DNA of 64,000 nucleotides from Alphaproteobacteria bacterium HGW-Alphaproteobacteria-18 (GCA_002841155.1 PHEH01000005.1:124001-188000); one strand, 5' to 3'; counted from the first letter of the stretch, positions 18,790 through 27,399 are shown. Translations and numbers: made by a program. Notes: a model not told the origin generated them from the sequence alone.

Positions 18790-19883
18790 GCGATGGCATG
18801 AACGACACCGCCCCCGGCTACCGCGACGGCCCTGCGCCGCCCGCGCCGCCAAAGCGCAAAGCCCCCCTCTGGCGCCGCATCCTTGTGGGCATCGTGCTCA
18901 CCGGCATCGGCCTCGTCGTCCTCTTCCATCTCTACGCGCTGATCCTGCGCTTCGCGCCCATCCCCGGCACCATCCTGATGACCCAGCGCGCGATGCAGGG
19001 CGAAGAGGTCCAGCGCGACTGGGTCTCGCTGGATGAAATCTCCCCGCGCCTCGTCTATGCAGTCATCGCCGCCGAAGACGCCAAATTCTGCGCCCATGGC
19101 GGCATCGACTGGGAAGCCATTGAAGCGGCCCGCGAATGGAACGCCAAAAATCCTGACCGCAGCCGCCGCGGCGGCTCCACCATCAGTCAACAAACCGCCA
19201 AGAATGTCTTCTTCTGGAATGGTGGCGGCATGCCCCGCAAGGCCGGCGAAGCCTGGATGACCTATGTGATCGAGGCCGTCTGGGGCAAGCGCCGCATCAT
19301 GGAAGCCTATCTCAACGTCGCCGAATGGGGCGACGGCATCTTCGGCGCCGAAGCCGCCGCGCAGGAACGTTTCGGCAAATCCGCCGCCGATCTCACAGAG
19401 CGCGAAGCCGCGCTTTTGGCGGCAGTCCTTCCGTCCCCGAACAAATGGAAGGCGGTCAATCCGGGCCCTTACGTCCAGCGCCGCGCCGGCTCCATCCAGG
19501 GCCGCATGCGCGTCGTGGCCAATGAAGGCTATGCCGCCTGCGTTCTGGGCGGCGAGGCTCCGAAACTCCCGCCCCGCGAAACCCCCAAAGGCGAAACGCC
19601 CCGGCCGCCACCTGTGTTCGAAGAGCTCCCCGAAGCCCCCGAAACCGGCGAGGAAGCCCTCGACACGCCCCGCAACGCCAATGACGAACTCAACGACTTC
19701 CTGAACGCGGCGGATGAAACCTTCGCCAATCCTCCGGTGTCGGAACCCGCGCCGGAAACACCTGCCGAAATCACCGAAGAACCCGCCCCCGAACCCGAGC
19801 CGCTCCCGGAACCCGAACCCACCGATCCGCCCCCGGAAGACCCCGTCTCAACCGGCCCCACCGAACTCCGCCCGCCGGAGTAA
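18786..19883 (+). CDS. mtgA: Monofunctional peptidoglycan glycosyltransferase with Pro/Glu-rich tail
   Basis: This GT51 enzyme polymerises lipid II into glycan strands in the periplasm. A membrane anchor lies near residues 28-52 ([23 protein letters not shown]). Catalytic motifs are [31 protein letters not shown] and [25 protein letters not shown]. The start at 18786 overlaps queG's TGA as ATGA. MtgA proteins are usually about 230-240 residues; this one is 365 because the last 110 or so residues form a Pro/Glu-rich, probably disordered tail ([22 protein letters not shown]). Such a tail could span the periplasm or bind partners, which is inference. Confidence 0.92.
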   Translation: MSDGMNDTAPGYRDGPAPPAPPKRKAPLWRRILVGIVLTGIGLVVLFHLYALILRFAPIPGTILMTQRAMQGEEVQRDWVSLDEISPRLVYAVIAAEDAKFCAHGGIDWEAIEAAREWNAKNPDRSRRGGSTISQQTAKNVFFWNGGGMPRKAGEAWMTYVIEAVWGKRRIMEAYLNVAEWGDGIFGAEAAAQERFGKSAADLTEREAALLAAVLPSPNKWKAVNPGPYVQRRAGSIQGRMRVVANEGYAACVLGGEAPKLPPRETPKGETPRPPPVFEELPEAPETGEEALDTPRNANDELNDFLNAADETFANPPVSEPAPETPAEITEEPAPEPEPLPEPEPTDPPPEDPVSTGPTELRPPE

Positions 19884-19900
19884 TTGGCCCCCACTCGTAG

Positions 19901-19927
19901 GGTGCATTAAGCGCAGCGCAATGCACC
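19901..19927. repeat. REP-like hairpin GGTGCATT...AATGCACC
   Basis: Arms GGTGCATT (19901-19908) and AATGCACC (19920-19927) pair perfectly and enclose GCGC-A-GCGC, which can extend the stem. The motif GTAGGGTGCATTAAGCGCAGCGCAATGCACC resembles a hairpin I recall as dispersed in many proteobacterial genomes. Confidence 0.6.
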
Positions 19928-19930
19928 AAA

Positions 19931-19992
19931 CTGTCCCCAACTTGTCCTGATCTGTCCCAACTTGTCCCGGATTGTCCCAATCTGTCCCCGGA
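19931..19992. repeat. Degenerate tandem repeat, three ~20-bp units built on TGTCCC
   Basis: Three units read CTGTCCCCAACTTGTCCTGA, CTGTCCCAACTTGTCCCGGA and TTGTCCCAATCTGTCCCCGG. Each contains two TGTCC cores about ten bases apart, so six cores lie on roughly the same helix face. Confidence 0.65.
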
Positions 19993-20003
19993 TGCCGTTG
20001 GCG

Positions 20004-20044
20004 TTTCCTTGGAGGAAAATTGGAGTTTTCCCAGAAAACTCCAA
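20004..20044. repeat. Two adjacent hairpins
   Basis: The first pairs TTTCCT with AGGAAA around TGG. The second is an 11-bp perfect stem, TTGGAGTTTTC (20020-20030) with GAAAACTCCAA (20034-20044), around a three-base loop. Neither is followed by a T tract. Confidence 0.5.
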
Positions 20045-20068
20045 CGACGCCCGCGCCCCCCTGACCAC

Positions 20069-20192
20069 GCCCCACCCCAACCCTCCCCATAGTCATGGGG
20101 AGGGGGGCAGGTATCGCGAACCTGAGAACTTTCATCTCCCCACAGAACAACAGGCCCCCTCCCCATGACTATGGGGAGGGTTGGGGTGGGGC
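20069..20192. repeat. 38-bp perfect inverted repeat (BIME-like)
   Basis: The arm at 20069-20106 is the exact reverse complement of 20155-20192, separated by 48 bases. Each arm also contains its own palindrome, CCCTCCCCAT-AGTC-ATGGGGAGGG. Two oppositely oriented palindromic units form the arrangement typical of bacterial interspersed mosaic elements. Confidence 0.8.
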
Positions 20193-20334
20193 ACCTCTCC
20201 GTAATTCGCGCCCGTTGAAACAGGGACAAAGCTAATCTTGTCCAACACCGGGAAGACCGCATCCTCAGCAGAACCAACCCCAAAACCCCCCGCCCAATCC
20301 GACCGGCCCCACGCCTCCGCTATCCTCGCCGCGA

Positions 20335-20727
20335 ATGACCTACGCCCTCGCCACCCCGCTCCCCGGCCTCAGCCTGATCCAGCGCCTCCTCTGGCCGCTG
20401 ATCTTTGTGCAGCTGATTGCCCTGCGCGACTGGGTCCGCGCCCATTACGGCTGCGGCGTGCCCTACTGGATCACCATTTCAAAGTTCGGCCGGGTCCGTC
20501 TGCGCCATCTGCCCACGGATTTCGCCTTCAGCTACGCGGCGCCGGTCACCTACGAAACCTTCGGTCACGACTATTCTGCCGGGCTCACACGCGCATTGCT
20601 GACAGCTACCTACGCGGAGGAAGAAACCCCGCCAGCGCCATACCCGGCGCCAGCCCTCCCCATCCCCCAAACGCAATCGGGGCAGGCCCCCTCACAAAAG
20701 GGAATGGCCCACCCCGACACGTCTTAG
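20335..20727 (+). CDS. Conserved hypothetical protein
   Basis: This 130-residue protein starts MTYALATPLPGLSLIQRLLWPLIFVQLIALRDWVRAHYGCGVPYWITISKFGRVRLRHLP. One amphipathic or weakly hydrophobic segment at residues 14-31 may touch the membrane. The last 35 residues are Pro/Ala-rich. It overlaps the 3' end of the convergent SDR gene by 36 bases. No family is recognised; coding character is judged from the ordered N-terminal two thirds and GC-rich third positions. Confidence 0.55.
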   Translation: MTYALATPLPGLSLIQRLLWPLIFVQLIALRDWVRAHYGCGVPYWITISKFGRVRLRHLPTDFAFSYAAPVTYETFGHDYSAGLTRALLTATYAEEETPPAPYPAPALPIPQTQSGQAPSQKGMAHPDTS

Positions 20728-21660
20728 ATCTATTTTCCGTCCCCGGATCGCCGGGGCTGGGAACACGCTCGCCGTCGCGCCGAGATCGGTAAAGTCCGGG
20801 CTCATTGCGGGGAAGGCCTGGGAGATCAGGCTCTCGGGATTCCAGCCCTCCATCCGGGCGAGGGACTTCACCGGGCGGGGCTGATCGAACAGGATCACCT
20901 CATTGCCGCGCACGCCGAAGATCTGTCCCGAGACGTTCGAAGACTGATCCGAGCAGAGCGCCACGGCGAGCTGGGCGACCTGATCGGCGCGCATGCCGTT
21001 CTTCATCCGCTCGACGCGCTGGGCGCTGGCTTCATCCTTCACCGGGATCGAGGCGATCATCCGGGTCCAGGCGAATGGCGCGATCACGTTGGAGCGGATA
21101 TTCTTGGCCGTCCCTTCCATGGCGAGGATGCGCGAGAGGCCGACAATGCCGAGCTTGGCCGCGGCATAATTGGCCTGGCCGATATTGCCGATCAGGCCGG
21201 AGGTGGAGGTGAAGAAGACGTAGGATCCGCGCTCGTTCTCGCGGAAATATTCCACCGCCGCGCGCCCGACATTGTAGGAGCCATGCAGGTGCACATCGAT
21301 CACGGCTTTCCAGTCGGCTTCGCTCATCTTGTGGAACATCCCGTCGCGCAGGATGCCGGCCGGATTGACGATCGAATCGAGGCGGCCAAACGTGTCGAGC
21401 GCCTGGGTCACCATATTGGCCACCGCGCCATAATCGGTCACGCTTTCGGAATTGGAAGCCGCTTCCCCGCCGGCGGCGCGGATTTCCGCTGCGACAGCCT
21501 CGGCCGGGCCGGCATCGCCCTCGTCGCCGCCTTTCAGGCCGCCACCGAGATCATTGACCAGCACTTTTGCGCCTTCGCGCGCCGCCAGAAGCGCTGTTTC
21601 CTTGCCGATGCCGTTGCCGCCGCCCGTTACCAGAACGACCTTGCCGTCGAGAACACCCAT
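20692..21660 (-). CDS. Short-chain dehydrogenase/reductase, HSD17B4-like
   Basis: This 322-residue classical-type SDR has the NAD(P) motif VTGGGNGIGKE near residues 11-21, NDLGG (typical of multifunctional-enzyme type 2 3-hydroxyacyl-CoA dehydrogenases) and the catalytic Tyr/Lys in NYAAAKLGIVGLSR. The related enzymes act in beta-oxidation of acyl-CoA; this role is inferred. The start at 21660 has GGAGG six bases upstream, whereas the ORF-track extension to 22599 is antisense to the HAD gene and should be dropped. The C-terminal tail overlaps the hypothetical gene on the other strand. Confidence 0.88.
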   Translation of the reverse strand: MGVLDGKVVLVTGGGNGIGKETALLAAREGAKVLVNDLGGGLKGGDEGDAGPAEAVAAEIRAAGGEAASNSESVTDYGAVANMVTQALDTFGRLDSIVNPAGILRDGMFHKMSEADWKAVIDVHLHGSYNVGRAAVEYFRENERGSYVFFTSTSGLIGNIGQANYAAAKLGIVGLSRILAMEGTAKNIRSNVIAPFAWTRMIASIPVKDEASAQRVERMKNGMRADQVAQLAVALCSDQSSNVSGQIFGVRGNEVILFDQPRPVKSLARMEGWNPESLISQAFPAMSPDFTDLGATASVFPAPAIRGRKIDLRRVGVGHSLL

Positions 21661-21780
21661 GACTTCCTCCATATTGCTTCTTGGTTCGCGCGGGACACTA
21701 CCGGCCAGAAGCGCGCCTGCAAGAGGCGGGGAGAAAATCAAGGTTTGAAATACCGCGCCCAAGCGGCTAGCAAGCCGGTC

Positions 21781-22431
21781 ATGACACGTACCTTTCAGGC
21801 AGTAATCTGGGATTTCGGCGGGGTATTCACCTCCTCGCCCTTCGAGGCTTTCAACCGGTATGAGGCCGAAAAGGGCCTGCCCACCGACTTCATCCGCTCG
21901 GTCAACGCCGTCAATCCGCTGGAAAACGCCTGGGCCAGGCTCGAGCGCAGCCTCGTTGGCGCCGAGGAATTCGACGGTCTCTTCCGGGCTGAAGCCCTCG
22001 CCATGGGGCATGATGTCCCCGGCAAGGACATCCTCGCGCTGCTCTCGGGCCATCTGCGCCCGCGCGTCGTCAACGCGCTGAAGGTCTGCAAGGGCCATGG
22101 CAAGGTCGGCTGCATCACCAACAACGCCCCCATCGGCAAGGGCGCCTCGATGACCCATGATGAGGGCAAGGCGGCACAGCTCGCCGAAGTCTTTGCCCAG
22201 TTCGATCACCTGATCGAAAGCTCGAAACTCGGCATTCGCAAGCCCGATCCGCGCATCTACGCCCTGATGTGCGAAGCCCTCGATGTGGACCCAAAGAACT
22301 GCGTCTATCTCGATGATCTCGGGATCAATCTGAAGCCGGCCCGCGAAATGGGCATGGCAACCATCAAGGTGACCAGCGAAGACCAATTGCTGGCCGATCT
22401 GGAAGCCATCACCGGCTATGCGGTGCGCTAG
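21781..22431 (+). CDS. HAD-IA family phosphatase
   Basis: The 216-residue protein is a haloacid dehalogenase-type hydrolase related to the N-terminal domains of epoxide hydrolase and ACAD10. Motif I is WDFGGVFT (nucleophile Asp; the second Asp of the usual DxD is Gly, as in YihX-like members), motif II is CITNN, the lysine is in SSKLGIRKPDPRIY and motif IV is VYLDDLGINLKPAREMGM. The ATG at 21781 follows AAGCCGGTC. The larger ORF in the track (from 21283) runs antisense through the SDR gene. Its end overlaps the next lipoprotein gene by 14 bases. Confidence 0.88.
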   Translation: MTRTFQAVIWDFGGVFTSSPFEAFNRYEAEKGLPTDFIRSVNAVNPLENAWARLERSLVGAEEFDGLFRAEALAMGHDVPGKDILALLSGHLRPRVVNALKVCKGHGKVGCITNNAPIGKGASMTHDEGKAAQLAEVFAQFDHLIESSKLGIRKPDPRIYALMCEALDVDPKNCVYLDDLGINLKPAREMGMATIKVTSEDQLLADLEAITGYAVR

Positions 22432-23011
22432 CTTCGCGCTCGCCCTCCTGCTGGGGATGCTCGCGGCCTGTTCGCAGGCCGAGCCCGCCAATGCGCCGGT
22501 TACGCTGCCGCCAGCCCCGCCCGAATCCCTCACCCGTCCGCCCCAACCGCCCGAACCGGTGGAGCTGACAGCCCCGGCCGAAGAGATGAAAGCCGCCATC
22601 CTGCGCGAAGCCGAACGCGGCGCTCTGCGCAGCCTCGCGCGCCTGGCCGATCAGCAGGACGGCTTCATCTCCAATATCGGCGGCCAAAGCCATTTCGAGT
22701 TCTGGGATCTCCTGCGCCGCACCGGCGTTGATCCCAACCGCAAGCTCCGCGACCTCTTCGAAGGTCCGCCCGGCAAACGCGAGATCGACGGCGAGACCTG
22801 GTTTGTCTGGCCCGATATTGCGGCCAAGGATGTCAGGGATCTGATCCCGGAAAAGCTCACTTTCGTGGAACGCCGGCGCCTGCGTGAACTGATCGGCGAA
22901 GATGGCATCGCGCGTATTCGCGCCGGCGAAGGCTATCCGGGCATGCGCACCGCGATATCGGCCGATGGCCGCTGGGTCTATTTCGTACTCGGCCAGGATG
23001 GAGAAGAATAG
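22418..23011 (+). CDS. Lipoprotein of unknown function
   Basis: A 197-residue product with lipoprotein signal MRCASFALALLLGMLAAC and a Pro-rich linker up to about residue 50. The folded part (SNIGGQSHFEFWDLLRRTGVDPNRKLRDLFEGPPGKREIDGETWFVWPDIAAKDVRDLIPEKLTF) ends in a predicted beta pair, AISADGRWVYFVLGQ. I do not recognise a named family. It overlaps the HAD gene and is two bases from phhB, so the three probably form one transcript. Confidence 0.75.
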   Translation: MRCASFALALLLGMLAACSQAEPANAPVTLPPAPPESLTRPPQPPEPVELTAPAEEMKAAILREAERGALRSLARLADQQDGFISNIGGQSHFEFWDLLRRTGVDPNRKLRDLFEGPPGKREIDGETWFVWPDIAAKDVRDLIPEKLTFVERRRLRELIGEDGIARIRAGEGYPGMRTAISADGRWVYFVLGQDGEE

Positions 23012-23013
23012 AG

Positions 23014-23304
23014 ATGTCAAAGATCGGAGCAGACGCCGCCCTCAAGGCCCTCAAGGGCTGGAAGATCGCTGAAGGCGAGCGCGACGCGATTGCCAAAGCC
23101 TATCGCTTTGCCGACTTCAAGACGGCGTTCGCCTTCATGTCGGCCACGGCGCTCAAGGCCGAGCAGATGGACCACCATCCCGAATGGTTCAACGTCTATA
23201 ACAAGGTAGACGTGATCCTCACCACGCATGATGCCGATGGCGTCACGCAGAAGGATCTGGAACTGGCCGGTTTCATGGACCAGCTGGCGGCAAAGCTCAG
23301 CTGA
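23014..23304 (+). CDS. phhB: Pterin-4a-carbinolamine dehydratase
   Basis: This 96-residue enzyme dehydrates 4a-hydroxytetrahydrobiopterin during pterin recycling for aromatic amino acid hydroxylases. The family signature is intact: EQMDHHPEWFNVYNKVDVILTTHDADGVTQKDLELA. No phenylalanine hydroxylase gene is in the window. The gene is convergent with the GNAT-nitrilase gene, one base apart. Confidence 0.93.
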   Translation: MSKIGADAALKALKGWKIAEGERDAIAKAYRFADFKTAFAFMSATALKAEQMDHHPEWFNVYNKVDVILTTHDADGVTQKDLELAGFMDQLAAKLS

Positions 23305-23305
23305 T

Positions 23306-24847
23306 CTACTTCCAGGCCACCCGGTAAAGATCAAACCGCCGGTCTTTCAGGTTCTGCACGGCACCCGACTGGCGCGCGGTGAGCAGGTCTGACAGCGAGA
23401 GGTCTGCAATCGCCACCGTTTCGGTGTTGGGCGCAGCGTCTGCCGCAATCCCGTCGCGCGAGAAGGGGAAGTCTGACGGGGTGAGAATACAGCTCTCTGC
23501 ATAGTGAATGTCCATATTTTCGACATTCGGCAGATTGCCGACAACGCCCGACATCACCACATAACACTGGTTCTCGACCGCGCGCGCCTGGCTGCAATAG
23601 CGCACACGGAGGTAGCCCCGGCGCTCATCGGTGCAGAAGGGAACGAAGAGGATCAGCGCGCCCTGATCGACCAGATGGCGGGCGATCTCCGGGAACTCGG
23701 AATCATAGCAGATCATCACGCCAATCGGGCCGCAATCGGTGTGGATGACGGAGTTGCCATCACCGCCCTTGATGTTCCACCAGCTGCGTTCGGACGGCGT
23801 CGGGTGGAGCTTCTCCTGCGTGTGGACCGATCCATCGCGCAGGAAGATGTAAGCCACATTGTGAATGTCGCCATCGGGCATCCGCGAGGGATGAGAGCCG
23901 CCGATGATGTTGATGTTATAGGAGACGGCCAGGCGCTCCATGAAGGCGATGAAGCGCGGGGTATATTCCGATATCCGCGCAATTGCCTCTGCCGGGCCGA
24001 GGGGCTTGCCTTCCAGCGAGAGGAGCTGGAGTGTGAAGAGTTCCGGAAATGCCACGAAGTCGGCGCGGTAGTCTGAGGCAATATCGACGAAGTATTCGAC
24101 CTGCTGTTCGAAATCATCAATCGCGCTGATCCGGCGCATCTGGAATTGAACGGTGGCCACGCGCACGCGCTCGGGCAGGGATGTGTCGCCGAGGCTCGGC
24201 TTGGCCTTGATCGTTTCCTGTTCCAGCGGATTGCGCCAGAACATCTGGGTTGCGTGGCCGCAGGAGTCGATATCCTCGGGCATATAGTTCTTCAGCACGC
24301 CCACGACTTCAAAACCCTGACGCAGCTGGAAGCTGAGCACCGGATCGCGCATCTTGGAGGCTTTGACCGCTTCAATATAGTCGACCGGGTTGGGAAATTC
24401 CTTCTGGTGGCGATGGTATCCGGGCATGCGTCCGCCGAACACGATGCCTTTGAGTTCCAGCCACTGGCAGAGATCCTGGCGCACCTTGTAGAAGCGCTGA
24501 CCGATACGCAGACGGCGGAATTCGGAATCGACAATCACATCCATGCCGTAGAGCATGTCGCCCTCGGGATCATGCCGGGCGGCAAAGCCGCCACCGGTGA
24601 TCTCGTTCCAGGTGTGCTGGGAAAGCGCCGTGGCAGAATCGATCACGAAAGTTACGCAATGGCCGACAATCTGGCCTTCAAACTCGGCCACAAACTGCCC
24701 GTCGGGGAATTTGTTGATCTGTCCGGCGATCTGATCGACCGTGTAGCCATCGGCAACGCCATAGACCTTGTCATAAAGCGGGCGGATGCCCGCGATGTCT
24801 TTCGGCTTGGCATTGCGGATGACGAGTTTGGTGCGTGTGGCAGTCAT
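23306..24847 (-). CDS. GNAT acetyltransferase fused to carbon-nitrogen hydrolase
   Basis: The 513-residue chain has an N-terminal GNAT domain (residues about 8-190, with DVIVDSEFRRLRIGQRFY as the acetyl-CoA loop) and a C-terminal nitrilase-superfamily domain (about 225-500). The nitrilase triad is visible as Glu in FVAFPELFTLQL, Lys in EKLHPTPSERSWW and Cys in GVMICYDSEFPE. Such fusions are widespread; their substrate is unknown, with amide cleavage coupled to acyl transfer as the obvious idea. The ATG has GGAG upstream. Confidence 0.88.
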   Translation of the reverse strand: MTATRTKLVIRNAKPKDIAGIRPLYDKVYGVADGYTVDQIAGQINKFPDGQFVAEFEGQIVGHCVTFVIDSATALSQHTWNEITGGGFAARHDPEGDMLYGMDVIVDSEFRRLRIGQRFYKVRQDLCQWLELKGIVFGGRMPGYHRHQKEFPNPVDYIEAVKASKMRDPVLSFQLRQGFEVVGVLKNYMPEDIDSCGHATQMFWRNPLEQETIKAKPSLGDTSLPERVRVATVQFQMRRISAIDDFEQQVEYFVDIASDYRADFVAFPELFTLQLLSLEGKPLGPAEAIARISEYTPRFIAFMERLAVSYNINIIGGSHPSRMPDGDIHNVAYIFLRDGSVHTQEKLHPTPSERSWWNIKGGDGNSVIHTDCGPIGVMICYDSEFPEIARHLVDQGALILFVPFCTDERRGYLRVRYCSQARAVENQCYVVMSGVVGNLPNVENMDIHYAESCILTPSDFPFSRDGIAADAAPNTETVAIADLSLSDLLTARQSGAVQNLKDRRFDLYRVAWK

Positions 24848-24878
24848 GGTTTCTCCGATGAGCGTCCTGGCACCTTAT

Positions 24879-26180
24879 CTAGTGCGGCAATCTTAAGATT
24901 GCCCGTAATCCACCCAGTGGGCTGGACGCAAGGCGTACATCCCCGCCATGCATCCGGGCGGTATCGCGTGCCAGCGTCAGGCCAAGCCCGGACCCCGAAG
25001 CGTTCTGGTTGCGCGCTTCGTCCAACCGGGAGAAGGGGCGGAAGGCCTCTTCATGGCGTTCCGGCGCAATGCCGGGGCCGTCATCATCAACGATGATCTC
25101 TGCCCAGTGCGGCCCGTCTACAAGCGTGACGCGGGCATGGCTGGCATATTTGAGGGCGTTTGACAGAAGGTTCGTAACGGCCCGTTTCAGCGCGAGCGGT
25201 CGGCCTTGCACAATGAGGGTTTGTGGCCCGCTGACCGGGACATGCGGTCCAAAGCTCGCGGCCACGTGATGCACGGTGGCGCCAAGGTCAAACTCAGCCG
25301 GTTCGTCGCCTTCCTCTCCGCGCGCAAAGGCAAGGTATTCATCCAGCATCATCGCCATGTCATTGAGGTCTGACTGGGCTCCCTTGAGATCTTCGGATTC
25401 CGGCATGAGCGCGAGGGTCAGTTTCAGGCGTGTCAGCGGCGTGCGCAGGTCATGGCTGACGCCGGCCAGCATGGCGGTGCGCTGATCTGCAAAGGCGGTG
25501 AGGCGGCTTTTCATGTCGATGATGGCGCGCGCGGCGTCGCGCACTTCAGTGGCCCCGGACGGTCGGAAGCCTTCCAGATCACGGCCGCGCCCGAAGGCCC
25601 GCGCAGCATTCGACAGGCGAAGAATTGAGCGGACCTGCTGGTTGAGGAAACCGACAGCAACAGCAACCATCAACAGGGAGAAGAAGATGACCCAGACGAT
25701 GAAGAAGTGCGCATTGATGACGAGGGCGCGCTTTCGGTCGATCATTATCTCGGCTGTAGACCCGTCAACAGGGAAGCGTATGTGCAGCTTTGCGTCACGC
25801 GGGATCTGGCCGATGATTATATCGTTGCCAAGACGTGCGGCCAGTTCGCTGTTGAGCGTGTTATTATAGGCAAAGCTCCGCCGCAGCGCTTCGGTGGGAA
25901 ATGCGTCGGGCGGCAAACTACAGTTGAACTCTGTTTCCAGAAGATTCTGGATACGCAGGTGATCTGCCGGACCATAGCTCGGGTTGAGGCAGGCGTCCCG
26001 GATAAGCGCGGCATCACGTGCGATGCCTTGCCCGAGCTTGCGGTTCACCTCTGCAATGTGGCTGGAATAATAATACCAGGTCATCAGACTAAGGATCAGC
26101 AGGACCGGCGCCAGGATCAACAGCAGGCTGCGAGCATACAGTCCGCGAGGAGTGATATCTCTGAGACGTAGCATCCGCAT
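24879..26180 (-). CDS. envZ: Sensor histidine kinase, EnvZ type
   Basis: The 433-residue kinase has a membrane helix near 18-40, a periplasmic sensor of about 110 residues with two cysteines, a second helix near 150-175 and a HAMP linker. The phosphoacceptor box is AGVSHDLRTPLTRLKLTL, identical in style to EnvZ. ATP-binding boxes are NLLSNALKYA (N), DDGPGI (G1) and GSGLGLTLARD (G2). It phosphorylates the OmpR-type regulator encoded just upstream, one base away. The signal sensed is unknown; osmolarity or envelope state is likely by analogy. Confidence 0.92.
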   Translation of the reverse strand: MRMLRLRDITPRGLYARSLLLILAPVLLILSLMTWYYYSSHIAEVNRKLGQGIARDAALIRDACLNPSYGPADHLRIQNLLETEFNCSLPPDAFPTEALRRSFAYNNTLNSELAARLGNDIIIGQIPRDAKLHIRFPVDGSTAEIMIDRKRALVINAHFFIVWVIFFSLLMVAVAVGFLNQQVRSILRLSNAARAFGRGRDLEGFRPSGATEVRDAARAIIDMKSRLTAFADQRTAMLAGVSHDLRTPLTRLKLTLALMPESEDLKGAQSDLNDMAMMLDEYLAFARGEEGDEPAEFDLGATVHHVAASFGPHVPVSGPQTLIVQGRPLALKRAVTNLLSNALKYASHARVTLVDGPHWAEIIVDDDGPGIAPERHEEAFRPFSRLDEARNQNASGSGLGLTLARDTARMHGGDVRLASSPLGGLRAILRLPH

Positions 26181-26181
26181 C

Positions 26182-26871
26182 TCAGTCTGGCATCAGGCGG
26201 TAGCCGATGCCCCGCACGGTCTGGATATGGATCGGCTCTTTGGGATTGGGCTCGATCTTGCGGCGCAGGCGGGTGACCTGGACATCGACAGAGCGCTCCA
26301 TGCCAGCGGAGGTCATTTCGGCGAGGTCTTCGCGGCTGATGGCTTCGCCCGGTGTTCGTGCCAGGATCGTCAGCAGCTGGACTTCGGCATCCGTCAGACG
26401 GATGCGCTGATCGCCCACTTTCAGCTCTCCGCGCGCGATATTGAAGACAAGACCCGACATCTCGACTTCTTCCGGAGGAGGGGCAGGTTTCTGCGACCGC
26501 CGCAGGATTGCCTCGCAGCGCAGGGCGAGTTCCTCGGGCTCAAAGGGTTTGGCGAGGTAGTCGTCCGCGCCAAGGCGCAGGCCTTCGATCCGGTCCCGCG
26601 CTTCCCCGCGTGCCGTCAGCAGCATGACCGGTGTGGCCCGGGCTGGGCCAGACCGGATGCGGTCCAGCAGTTCAAGGCCCGTCTCACCCGGCATCATGAT
26701 ATCGAGCACAGCAAGATCGAAAGTCATGTTCTCCATCAACCGGCGCGCGCCAACCGCGTCCGGGGCGGCGGTCACCCGGTATCCCTTCAGGGTGAGGAAG
26801 CGCTTTGTCAGGTCGCGGATGCGGTCGTCATCATCGACGATCAGGATATGGGCGGGATCGCGCAGGCTCAT
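26182..26871 (-). CDS. ompR: OmpR-type response regulator
   Basis: This 229-residue regulator has a receiver domain with the acidic pocket in ILIVDDDDRIRD, phosphoacceptor Asp in LAVLDIMMPGETG and the switch residues in LLTARGE and YLAKPFEPEEL. The C-terminal winged helix ends ERSVDVQVTRLRRKIEPNPKEPIHIQTVRGIGYRL, the usual OmpR/PhoB DNA-binding pattern. It sits between a MarR-type regulator and envZ on the same strand; the same arrangement is called petP-petR in Rhodobacter. Confidence 0.93.
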   Translation of the reverse strand: MSLRDPAHILIVDDDDRIRDLTKRFLTLKGYRVTAAPDAVGARRLMENMTFDLAVLDIMMPGETGLELLDRIRSGPARATPVMLLTARGEARDRIEGLRLGADDYLAKPFEPEELALRCEAILRRSQKPAPPPEEVEMSGLVFNIARGELKVGDQRIRLTDAEVQLLTILARTPGEAISREDLAEMTSAGMERSVDVQVTRLRRKIEPNPKEPIHIQTVRGIGYRLMPD

Positions 26872-26881
26872 GGTATCGCGC

Positions 26882-27346
26882 TCACTTCACCAGCGCTTCG
26901 AGCATGAAGCGCGCCCCGGCGACCGCTTCGGGGCCGCAGGCGCGGAAAGCCACGCGCAGGCGCTCGCGCAGCTCGATGGCAATCGGGGTCGTCAGAGTGG
27001 TGCCCGCTTCTGACAGGGAGAGCTTCCGGCGGCGGCCATCAGAGCCTTCCCGCGCCCGTTCGATCAGGCCGCGGGCGTCCAGCTGGCCGATGATGCGGGC
27101 GAAAGTGGGCACCGTCATGCCGAGCTGATCCCTCAATTTGCTGACCGTCAGACCCGGCTTATAGCGGATTGCCATGAGAATCTGCAGCTCTGACTTGCTC
27201 AGACCGGCCTTTTTGCGGGCTGCTTCACTGGCCCGCACAAGCTCATCTGCCCCTGAAATCAGGAGTCCTGCGCCTCTGTCGAGCTCCTGATCGGTCAGGA
27301 ACAGGCGGGGATCGAATGGGCGGTTCAGGTTGACGGATTGGGCCAT
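26882..27346 (-). CDS. MarR-family transcriptional regulator (PetP-like)
   Basis: The start at 27346 (MAQSVNLNRPFDPRLF) gives 154 residues; the 18 residues before it in the ORF track extend over the divergent promoter. The winged helix-turn-helix is KPGLTVSKLRDQLGMTVPTFARIIGQLDARGLIERAREGSDGRRRKLSLSEAG, with the MarR 'DGRR' wing. It precedes ompR-envZ by ten bases and is divergent from ilvE, whose start is 53 bases away. Control of the two-component operon or ilvE is plausible but unproven. Confidence 0.88.
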   Translation of the reverse strand: MAQSVNLNRPFDPRLFLTDQELDRGAGLLISGADELVRASEAARKKAGLSKSELQILMAIRYKPGLTVSKLRDQLGMTVPTFARIIGQLDARGLIERAREGSDGRRRKLSLSEAGTTLTTPIAIELRERLRVAFRACGPEAVAGARFMLEALVK

Positions 27347-27399
27347 AAGTCGGAAATGAACGCGAACCGCAACAAAAGTGCAAGCGAGGAGCGTACGCA

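Larger units (their letters stand above)
19884..20334. repeat. Intergenic repeat and hairpin mosaic
   Basis: This 451-bp gap after mtgA carries no gene that I can support. It holds in order: a hairpin with GGTGCATT / AATGCACC arms, a degenerate 20-bp tandem repeat of TGTCCC units, two adjacent short hairpins and a long perfect inverted repeat. Each is listed separately. The elements look like dispersed intergenic repeats of REP/BIME type; dispersal was not tested. Confidence 0.7.

Noticed and set aside
21661-22599. N-terminal extension of the SDR ORF
   Set aside because: It lies antisense to the HAD phosphatase gene; the SDR has a proper start and GGAGG at 21660.
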